In this document: positions 56,015 through 64,000 of the stretch, one piece after another
Layout of the letters: every line of letters starts with the position of its first letter
How positions within the stretch are numbered: position 1 is the first letter of the stretch
Source of the DNA: Corylus avellana
Lineage: Eukaryota; Streptophyta; Magnoliopsida; Fagales; Betulaceae
DNA length: 64,000 bases
Assembly: GCF_901000735.1 (NCBI RefSeq)
Contig: NC_081543.1
Span: 13,853,574 to 13,917,573 of the forward strand
Direction of reading: 5' to 3'
Made by a program: the position numbers and the translations under genes
The notes under the pieces: generated by a model
Database searches by the model: none
What the model was told of the DNA's origin: nothing
The model's input: only the letters and a program-made list of their open reading frames with translations

Positions 56015-57380
56015 GGGGGTGAAGCTTACATGCGGTACTTTAGAAGTACCGCAATCTGCGGTAATTTGGGTTGGAAGACTGAGATCTTCCAAGGGGATTT
56101 TAACCCCAAAACGGCAGTAGGAAACGTTTTTTTAAAAAAAAAAAAATTTGGATGCCTTTTAACTCTTTTTTCAACTCTGTTTTATGGGTAGAAACTTTTC
56201 CTTTCACATCTCTCCACCTCATTTTCTCTCATCCGCCGTCCAAACCTCCTCCCTCATCTTGCACCCCAACTCCAGCGCCGGCGTCTACAACCTCTGCCCT
56301 GGTTCTACGGCACCTTCCAATCCGACAACTAATTCCTCCAGCTCATCGCTCTTCACTTCCTCCCCATCATCGCTGGCATCTACCTCTCCCGCGTCCATCG
56401 GCACGGGCACTGACACTTCAGAACCCACACCCTCCACATCTCCACCGTCTAGTTCCCTCTCCAAAGCCCCAATCAGCCATTCAATCACTCTCCTCCATCC
56501 CCCCGGCCTCAACCCCACCTCCTTCTCTCTCCTCCGCTTTCTCTCTCCTCCACATGTCCGGAGAAACCATTGTTGTTGCTTGGAGATTTTGTAATCGACT
56601 CCCTTTCTGAGTCTTCTTAGGTATGAGTTTTTTTCTCCAGCATATTCTATTGTCATGGGGGATTTAGTACTCCCAACAGAAATCTGAGGCTTCTCCTTGG
56701 ATCGCTTTTTAGGTAGATCTGTGGAGGAGTTTGTGGAGGAATATAAGAAGGCTACATGAGTCACTAGTCAGCATCAAGATTTATTAAAGATCAGGCGTGA
56801 ACTGAATTGGGAAGCTAGTGATGGGAATTGGTCAAATTTTGCACATGATTTCTGCTATGTTTTGTAATTGCCTCAGTTTACCAATGAAAACTGCACATCG
56901 TGATAGATTTATGTTTCTATAATTCTGTTCTAGCCAAACTGGTGCCTGTGCCGGTGCCGCTCCTGTCATCGGCGGGGCTGGTGGGTGTCGTCGGATATTC
57001 CCAGAGGGAAATAGGAAAAGCTAGAAAGGAAAATCCTTTTTTTTTTTTTTCAATGGCTTTTAGATGAGATCTGAGGTCACTGTCGTTTTAGGACTGCCGG
57101 CGTCGACAAGCATCGAGAGTCTGAGATTTTGTCAATTTTGAGTTTTTCTACCCATAGCGCACCAGAGGGGAAGAGAGAACAAAGTTGAAAAAGAGAACAG
57201 AGAGAGGGAGGACGTTTGGATGGGAGAGTTAACGGGCATCCCTTCCGTCAATTTTTTTTTAAAAAAAAAGCCTTTCCTACTGCCGTTTTGGGGTTAAAAT
57301 CCCCTTGGAAGATCTCAGCCTTCCAACCCATATTACCGCAGATTGCAGTACTTCTAAAGTACTGCATGTAAGCCTCGCCC
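56015..57380. mobile_element. Complete Mutator-like element with gene-like interior
   Basis: 1366 bp with a perfect 9-bp duplication cattaagat (56006-56014 and 57381-57389). Its inverted terminal repeats are about 120 bp, starting with a gggcgaggcttacatgc-type sequence. The interior has a Pro/Ser-rich plus-strand frame ending IVVAWRFCNRLPF near 56600. Then comes gtatgag...ctccag resembling an intron and a further EEFVEEYKKAT-like frame with a T-rich tail. That fits a captured plant gene fragment (Pack-MULE). No transposase was seen. The donor gene was not recognised. A truncated sister is at 40447-41768. Confidence 0.87.
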
Positions 57381-57529
57381 CATTAAGATATATATATATA
57401 TCCTAAGGAATAAAATAAATTCTGAAAATTTTATGAGAAAGCATACTTAATACCTAAGTAAGTTCATCCTCAATTGATTAGCAAGCCAACTCATAGTAAT
57501 AATAAAATGCTTTACTGTGACATGTATGG

Positions 57530-58639
57530 GGGTAGTAACGTGTCTATATTTCCTTCAGGAGACTAGTTAGCAGTCAGAGGAAATTTTTACTGCAGTCAAG
57601 AGGTAAGTGAATTTACTATTCCTTCCAGAAAAATTATCATGTCATACTATTTATGCAAACTTGTTTCAAACTGCAAATGATTATTTTGTTTTTATTATGG
57701 AATTATGTTGCACGCATGACAAGTTTGAGAAAAAGAAAATGTTTGAAAATATTGATGTTTATAAAGAGAATTTTGAGAAAATGATAACAAACTCTCATAC
57801 ATGTTGCCCTAGGATTACCTAGAGAAGTACAAGAAATGAGAAAAGAGTGTTATAAAATGAGGGCACATGTAGGGAGGAGTGTATTTTTGGCCCTAAGAGA
57901 AACAAGAGAGAAGCTCAGAACCGATGCTAAAGATAGAGGCACAACCATTGAAAGAGGCTCTGTCAAAAGGTGGTTCCATCATAATATTTTTTTTGCCATG
58001 CTGAGTGCACCCAGAGTTAATCAGTTGGCCAAGAGACGGAGCTGCGGCCATAGTATCTCATCCTAGGTCACAAGGACCGCGCAACCCTAATATACGGGGG
58101 TAACAGTATACATGGGCCGAGTATGAGATAAAGACTATCACAAGTTTTATTGATGATAATATATTTTATTTGCTTTCTGTTTTCTTTAAAAAATATACTG
58201 GGACCATATGTAATTATGAGTTCAAATTTTTTAAATGGGATAAGGAGTAAAACTGCTTATGGTTGTGGATTTTACTTACTGGGCCCCCTTTGGGCTCATT
58301 AGTTTTATTTCTTGTTTCAGGTGGTGATCAGGTTGCACTAGGAGGCCGGAATGGGGGTGGGCGTATTTAGGATTTCATGTGATTTCATATTAGTCAAGTT
58401 AATAAGTGCATTGGCACAGTTTTCTTTCAGAGATTTATAAATTTATAAGGAACGTTATTATCGTTTGTGAAACATATTTTTGTTAAGCATAAATATTTCA
58501 ATTTATTTTAAGGACATGATATTCTAGAGTTTCATGCATTCATTTTTTACTAGTCTTTTAAAATTGGCAAACCTTATGGATCTTTGCGAGTAAGAAAAAG
58601 AATTAACAAACCTAATCCTAACGGGCTGAGGATGTTACA
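57530..58639 (+). repeat. Decayed LTR of the element B family
   Basis: Opposite in orientation to elements B. Recognisable blocks are tgttgcacgcatgacaag, actctcatacatgttgccc, gagtgcacccagagttaatc, gaccgcgcaaccc, gggggtaacagtatacatgg, and the terminus gaggatgttaca. Similarity is perhaps 70%, so it is far older than the other LTRs here. No primer site or interior follows. Confidence 0.75.
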
Positions 58640-58642
58640 AAT

Positions 58643-58876
58643 TGTGACGTCCCACATTGCTTGGGTATGGAGATGAGAATGTACTTAAATATATACTACA
58701 CCCTTAATAATAACAACGCGTTTTAAAGCCGTACATGATGGTCATGATCCCATCAGAACTCCGCAGTTAAGCGTGCTTCTGCTAGAGTAGTACAAAGATG
58801 TGTGACCTTTTGGGAAATCTGGTTTGGGAGAGCCAAAAGTGGACAATATTGTGTGTCATTGAGGTGGGGTGTTACA
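58643..58876 (+). mobile_element. Cassandra-type TRIM solo LTR with 5S rRNA domain
   Basis: 234 bp from tgtgacgtcccacattg to ggtggggtgttaca. It contains a 5S rRNA-like segment followed by aaaagtggacaatattgtgt, the order seen in LTRs of the Cassandra terminal-repeat retrotransposon in miniature. No second LTR, primer site or clear target duplication was found. It abuts the decayed LTR end with three bases between. Confidence 0.8.
58736..58828 (+). pseudogene. 5S rRNA-derived segment inside the Cassandra LTR
   Basis: It keeps the 5S core gatcccatcagaactccgca followed by gttaagcgtgctt and the agagtagtac stretch, including the internal RNA polymerase III promoter region, but with substitutions and a diverged 5' part. 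It is a transposon-borne relative of 5S rRNA, not a ribosomal gene. Confidence 0.85.
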
Positions 58877-60190
58877 ACTTTGGTTGCTCCAAAAGAAGAT
58901 GAATTAGAGGAAAACCTGGACGTAAGTGATTGAGTTTGTAGTGTTGTAGAAACAGCCAAGACGTAAGGGAATTGGCGATTCAGTTTGGGTGTGTGAGTCT
59001 CATTCCTTTGGTGAAAAGGGAATTTTTTCTGCAAGACCCATTTCCTTTGATGTTGCCGGCGTTTGAATTTGTTTCCGTTTATGTAAATTCATTGTTCATA
59101 TGTTATCTCTGCTACGTGTTTGATAAAATCCCTTGGAGCATGAAGTATGCTACTTTTGCAAATTGCTAGATTTTGATCATATTCTGGGTTTAGTTGGGAT
59201 TTCTGTTAGTTTGAACTGCAAAAAGGCAACGGCAGAAAAATCATTACAACAAGCAACAAAGCTTTGAATCAATTGAAGCCAAACATATACAAAACGCTTG
59301 GAAACCTGTCAAAGGATGTAAGAAAGGCACATGATTTAGAGTTATATCTCTTTCATAACACTTTGCAATAAAATCCTTAGTCCTAGATATAAGTGTCAGG
59401 ATTCCCCTTGCATTCCTTTAAATCAATACAATTGCTGAATGATTCTTGCATTTAACCCTAATCCATCACATATTTCGACTTCCCCACCCTTCCAAGCTGT
59501 AGGCATTTTTATTTTCCATGACAATCCCAATGTCAAAACACTCAGATTTACATATGTAAATTGCATAGTACAAGTGTTTGTCACGGCGAAACCATAAATC
59601 AGGGTGGTTATTGGTTAATGATACCTCTAATGTCAGGGTCGCCTCCATCTTTCCTATCTTCTACAATGTTGACGTGCCTCCTCTAGAGGTTTGAGGGATT
59701 AGACTTAGTTGCGTGTGTCTATATATATATCTTATCATAAATTTTCTTCAACATAGGCATGCTTATATCAGAAGTGGTGTTTGAGATTATTGTATGGTCG
59801 TTGCAGATCCTTGTGCTTGTGTCCTTATAAAATATATTCTTTGCAATTGCAGTTTGAATAAGTTGTGCAACATGTACATAGACCTGGGAAGCAAGTTGCC
59901 ATGAGCTAAATTTTGTTCCTGTTGACCAAGTGGTGAAGTTTGTGGTCTAAGAATATTAGTTGCAGCTTCCCAACTATTTTTCTTACATTTGGGAAATAAA
60001 ACTACTTTTTGATTTCCTATAAAAAAAACACTTCATAATAGATTCTCTTATTTTTTTCCATATCAATTAAATACTCTTTTTTACTCTATCTTTATTATTA
60101 TTATTATTATTTCTTCTTTTTAACATTACACTGTATTCATGGGAAAGCATGAAGGAAAGAGAATGATTTGTTTATAATTTAATAAAGTAT
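58877..60190. other. Intergenic DNA, no gene seen
   Basis: ORFs at 58972-59169 and 59466-59648 lack family features and have no neighbours that would support them. An ATT repeat occurs near 60090-60110. Confidence 0.55.
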
Positions 60191-60191
60191 T

Positions 60192-60239
60192 GGGTAGCTA
60201 CAGTGTTTCCCAATACATTGGGAAACACTGTAGCTACCC
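60192..60239. repeat. Perfect 23-bp inverted repeat with 2-base spacer
   Basis: gggtagctacagtgtttccc (first 20 of 23) is exactly repeated in complement from 60217 to 60239. The gctacagtg core is familiar from plant DNA-transposon MITE ends. It is probably a collapsed MITE, two ends joined head to head. Confidence 0.95.
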
Positions 60240-60412
60240 CTTGATGTAGGTTAAATATGGAGATTCTGATGTAGGTGCTTTTTCATGTTTTTTTTTTTTT
60301 TTTTTTAAACATAGGGAATGGAATGGGCTATAGGGTATTTGCTGCTAGTGCTCTAAGACTAAGAGAAAGCCACGTGCCAAAATTATTTTGGTGATGTCTT
60401 TTTTCTTAGAGC

Positions 60413-60735
60413 ATTCTTAGCAGCCTCACCAAATTTTACTCACCAAAATAACTAAAAGTACACTTTTAGTTATTTTGACAACTCACTTTTTTAGAGTATC
60501 TTAGCAGCCTCATTATTTTAACAATCAATTTTCACTATTCCATTTAAATATTCTTTTTTCAAAGATCTGTTTATTCTTTTTTTAACTATTAAAGGAATAG
60601 AGATAAACGAAAAGCAAAAAGGAAGAGAGATAAATGAGTTGTTTAATCAATATGTGAGTGAATAGTAATTTTTAAATTTGATGAATACTCTTCATCTCTA
60701 CTTTTTTTTGTTAAAGTAGCGAGGCTGAAACGTGA
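60413..60735. repeat. MITE-like nested repeat with cagcctca ends
   Basis: gagcattcttagcagcctca at 60413 and a related gagtatcttagcagcctcat at 60495 precede AT-rich DNA. An inverted counterpart (agcgaggctg) lies near 60718-60727. aactaaaagtacacttttagtt forms a short hairpin at about 60450. Likely two nested MITEs adjoining the left edge of the pyruvate kinase duplication. Confidence 0.45.
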
Positions 60736-61933
60736 ACATTTTGGCTATTTTGGTACTCTGTATAAGATAATCATATCTGCAATTAGTAGGAATAAGAAAT
60801 TATACAAAATTTGTTTCTAACTTAAATCATTAGTTTCTTCCAAATATTGCAATTGTTGACCAAAATATAATTTTTCACTGAATTGATATTTTTTATGCAA
60901 ACCTGTTTAACCCGGCCACTTCACCAACGCAATGTTTGGTTAAGTACAAGGGCAGAGGGGAAAATGCTTATAAATGGCTTGCCGTTTTTTTTTTTTTTGG
61001 CTCCACATAGCTTTCTATAATAATCATATATAGAACACTGTATCCCTTTCTCCTCTTGTATTTATAATGAAACAAACCAAGGGTAAAACATTCCACTTCT
61101 TGTCCAGGTCTGGCTCCACATCTGAAGACAAGATAATTTTTTTCCCCAGAAAAACTCCTAGATTCAGATAGCATCATGCAACTTTATACATGATGCAGCG
61201 GCAACGAAGAAAAAATTCCAACAAAAAACATGGCTGGAACATCAATAAAAGTGAATTTTAAGTGTTCAATCAACATGGAAATTATTAAAATATGGCCCAC
61301 TGCTGGTTACTGATGTGCAAAGTATAACTCAACGCTACATAATTATCCATGAAAAACAGTAATTAACTCCCCAGAAAAAAACTGCTTGACACTAGCCAGC
61401 AAGTCTGCATGAGAGAAAATAATTGGCTGAAGCTAGAAATTTTTTTAAGGAAACCATTACATTCACCCTACATTTGGTTGCCAAGAATCGCAGGGAGAAG
61501 AAAGGAAAATTCTAAATCTAGTGTCATTAGGATCACCTAACTAACGCTAGAAGGGTTGTCTAGAGATTTTGTATTAGAGAAGGCCTTTGCAATATCAGGT
61601 GCCATATAGTGAAACCTCTATTATTCAAGATTCTTTCTCTGTGTTTCCTACGCTTTCTCGGTAACAAAACAGAGTAAAATTATATCATCCAAATTTCAAG
61701 GAAACTTGGCTGCCTCAGCTCTTGAAAAATCAAAAGCCCATAATTCAAAATGTTTTCCATCTGCCGCTTAGGTCCCCCAATAACCAAAAACCGAAAAAAG
61801 AATACCCACAATTCAAAAGTCCAATTCTTTCGCTTTTCCCACACTTTCCCAGCAACCAAACATAGAACACCACTAAAAATCAACCACACCCCAAAAAACC
61901 CAGATACAGAAATAGAAAGAAAACAAAACTCAC

Positions 61934-62158
61934 AGCACCCAGAGCACCATTTGGAGAAGTGAGCCGGCCACGCTGACCCTGCTCCGTGATACTCATCGAT
62001 CTAACAGCAAAGATTTGCTTCCGAAAGCATTTCCTTCTTGGCACTTCCGACTGGAACACAAAGTCGTTCAAGTGCTTGGAGGCTGCGAGGCGATCAGAGG
62101 CCATAATGGAGTCGGGATTCGGCAGGGACATTCTCGTGGGAAAATTGATCGTCGCCAT
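61934..62158 (-). pseudogene. Orphan copy of pyruvate kinase exon 1 (plastid transit peptide)
   Basis: 75 codons matching exon 1 of the full gene with about three substitutions (Pro to Ser at 17, Ser to Asn at 31, Ser to Ala at 51). The start ATG and the GT donor (61933-61932) are intact, and its promoter region is duplicated too. None of exons 2-12 follows; homology is lost in intron 1 at 60757. It would encode only a transit peptide unless spliced to another exon. The frame reads on for 17 codons into the intron. Confidence 0.88.
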
Positions 62159-62561
62159 TGGAGAAAGCTCGAGAGAGAGCAGAGGAGAGGGTGGCGGAGA
62201 GTTCTAAGTGACAAAGTGAAAAGAGTGTCGTGTCCTTGTGTTTGGCGTGCGTGCAGGAGAGAAGGAATGCGCGGACGAGGACGAGAGAGAATCTCGTTGG
62301 AACAGTTGGACTTGTTCCCTGCGTCTGTCACTCTGTTTGCGTCTCTTATTAGCAACGAAAATATCAAAAGAACAACCTTTAACCAAAATTAAAAACTTTA
62401 TGAATAAATTATATAATTTTTTGAGAATTTTGAATAAAATCTCTGAGAAAATTTTAAAAAAAAAAACCAACTATATAATTTCTTTACAAATTTGATATAG
62501 CAGAATATGGGAAGAATAAAGAAAAGTTAGAAAACTGTAATTTCTAAATAAATTCATAATA

Positions 62562-63361
62562 GGGTTAATAACTTTTTTGGTACTTGAGTTTTAATGTTTT
62601 TATTTTTTTCTTTAGGTTTGAAAAAAGATAAATCTAATACTTCAGATTTTGGAAAAAATCAGATCACCACATCCAGTTTGAAAAATTCTATAGGGTGGCC
62701 AAATCACCCTGAGGGCGGCTGAGCCACCCCATGCAGGGCCGGCTCAATGTATTTGGGGGCTTTAGGCAAAAGTTTGAAGTTGGGCCTTATTTTTTTTAAT
62801 ATTTAAATATTAATTAAATAATATTTATTTTAATAATATTATTATTATTTTCATTCTCATTGTTGTTTCATGACTTTTAAGTTTAACTTTTAACTAGTTG
62901 CCCAAAAAAAATTGATGTGGCATATTTGTTTTTTTGGATTAATTGGTCTTATTTTACAATGGGCTTATTATATTGAGGTCTTATTTTAGAGGCCTAAACT
63001 TGTTATGAGAAAAAATTTTGGGCCTTATTTAAAAAAAAAAAAAAAATTATGCATCAAGTTAAAATAAAATTAAAAAAAAATTTAGGCCTTATTAAAATTT
63101 TTTTTGGGCCTTATTAAAAAAAATTTTGAGCCTTCATAACTGGGGGCTCTAGGCAACCGCCTCAATGGCCTAGCCATTGAGCTGGCCTTGACCCCATGGG
63201 CAGTGGCTGAGAGGTCAAACTAAGGGTAGACTTTAAACTGGAAGTGGTAATTCGGTCTTTTTTAAAATCTAAGGTACTAATTAATATTTTGTTATGTTTT
63301 AAAACTTAAGGAAAAAAAATTAAAAACCTCAAAATCTAAGTACCAAAAAAATTATTAACCC
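62562..63361. repeat. Fold-back element, copy 2, interrupted by a hAT insertion
   Basis: Counterpart of 17074-17422, starting gggttaataacttttttggt and ending in its complement. The central hairpin part carries the 457-bp insertion at 62734-63190. Confidence 0.75.
62734..63190. mobile_element. Non-autonomous hAT element inside the duplication
   Basis: 457 bp with a perfect 8-bp duplication accccatg (62726-62733 and 63191-63198). Its ends are cagggccggctcaatg and cattgagctggccttg, inverted with one or two mismatches. The interior is AT-rich with repeated tgggccttat blocks and no ORF. It is absent from copy 1, where the uninterrupted target is still visible near 17233-17250. Confidence 0.93.
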
Positions 63362-63665
63362 TTATTCTAGCATTTCTCAATGCTTGACATTTTAACATGT
63401 TGCTTCTCCAAAATATTAACAAGTCTTAATTATAATTAACAATCTGAAAATGACAAGAAATATAGAGTATATCAAGCTGTTTGTGAATCATTGACTTTCA
63501 AATCAAATTTTATAATAATTAAATAATTTACTTAGACAACTAAAGTTCCAACTTCGAAGAGAAAACTGGGCAGATCGAATTGTCGGTTATTATTTCTTCC
63601 ATATATTTGGGTGAGGCCACGTAATATCTGGTGCCCAACAGACGCATATTCTGTTCCCGTCGAGT

Positions 63666-64000
63666 CAGCGGGGGAGTCATATTGGGGGTGCTGTTAAAAT
63701 TTTTTTGACGTCTTAAAAATTTTCTCGACCCTAAAAATTTGGTAATTTATACAATATATGCATCACAAAAAATATCTATAAAAGTTCATAAATATGTGCT
63801 CAAATTAATATATATTAGAAATGTAACATGTTAACATTATATCAAAAATACAAAAAAAAAGTGTTTAGAATTGTACTTTACGGTCTCTTAAAAGTACAAA
63901 ATCATCAAGTATCGAATCAAAATTGAAGCTCTCAGCAATTTCTCTTTCAATATAGAGAACTAAACTATTTGCAAGAAAATCATTCTCTATTTTGTTGCGA
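63666..64000 (-). mobile_element. hAT-type transposon, cut by the window end
   Basis: It begins cagcgggggagtcatattgg, a variant of the cagtggcgga end seen at 52902, and shares the same interior order as that element. It continues past 64000. The 8 bases before it, cgtcgagt, are the expected target duplication. Confidence 0.75.
63865..63999 (-). pseudogene. hAT transposase C-terminal end (partial)
   Basis: Frame RNKIENDFLANSLVLYIERE, then IAESF and a DSILDDF-like stretch, ending in TAA at 63865-63867. This is the dimerisation tail of a plant hAT transposase and is less decayed than the copy at 53144. Whether the upstream part is complete lies outside the window. Confidence 0.75.

Larger units (their letters stand above)
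60757..63665. repeat. Segmental duplication, copy 2 of the pyruvate kinase 5' region
   Basis: Same orientation as 15292-17722 and co-linear with it, apart from a 457-bp hAT insertion plus its duplicated 8 bp. Right homology ends exactly at the start of a hAT-like sequence at 63666, so the duplication may continue beyond that element outside the window. Confidence 0.93.

Noticed and set aside
56285..56764. 159-codon minus-strand ORF in the Mutator-like element
   Set aside because: Runs through the intron-like part and is broken in the sister element; the plus strand fits a captured gene better.
57607..58066. Two short plus-strand ORFs of 71 and 76 codons
   Set aside because: Both lie in the decayed element B-family LTR and match its non-coding sequence.
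58736..58828. Functional 5S rRNA gene
   Set aside because: Substitutions in the 5S body and flanks typical of a Cassandra LTR; no tandem 5S unit or T-rich terminator directly after it.

Overview
The window is nuclear DNA of a flowering plant, most likely a woody eudicot (inference). The evidence is GT/AG introns, plant gene families (NPF nitrate transporter, plastid pyruvate kinase, OEP40-like protein), AT-rich intergenic DNA and typical plant transposons. The species cannot be named from sequence alone. Two runs of exactly 100 N (30935-31034 and 49087-49186) are scaffold gaps of unknown size.

1-17 kb is ordinary genic DNA. An NPF7-type transporter (2155-7216, +, 5 exons, 597 aa) converges on a plastid pyruvate kinase (16691-8343, -, 12 exons, 574 aa). 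Both reading frames rebuild cleanly across all splice sites.

18.7-43.3 kb is a nested repeat block. Element A (18684-28809, TSD catat) is a gag-only Ty3-type retrotransposon with a broken gag and an acidic ORF. Its 3' LTR was split by element B (20984-28403, TSD attat), a minus-strand element with 1.83-kb LTRs. B has almost no retroviral coding sequence; it carries a coiled-coil ORF on the opposite strand. Beyond A lies a small intronless membrane-protein gene (30033-29599, -). Everything from inside B to the 30935 gap recurs at 32395-43317 at roughly 98-99% identity by eye. The repeat begins just after the gap and differs mainly by a Mutator-like insertion (40447-41768). This is either a recent tandem duplication or an unmerged haplotype overlap.

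43.3-55 kb holds a tRNA-derived SINE, an OEP40-like gene (44830-46107, +), an LRR gene fragment, and an inverted duplication (about 1.1-kb arms) carrying two intact copies of a 133-aa single-pass membrane protein. Between the arms are a palindrome cluster, a solo LTR, a third member of the small membrane-protein family (51902-51453, -) and a hAT derivative.

55-64 kb holds a complete Mutator-like element (56015-57380, 9-bp TSD), a decayed LTR of the B family, a Cassandra-type solo LTR with a 5S rRNA domain, and a second copy of the pyruvate kinase promoter, exon 1 and part of intron 1 (60757-63665). That copy is interrupted by one hAT element and cut by another at the window end.

No CRISPR array, operon, tRNA gene or bacterial feature was seen.
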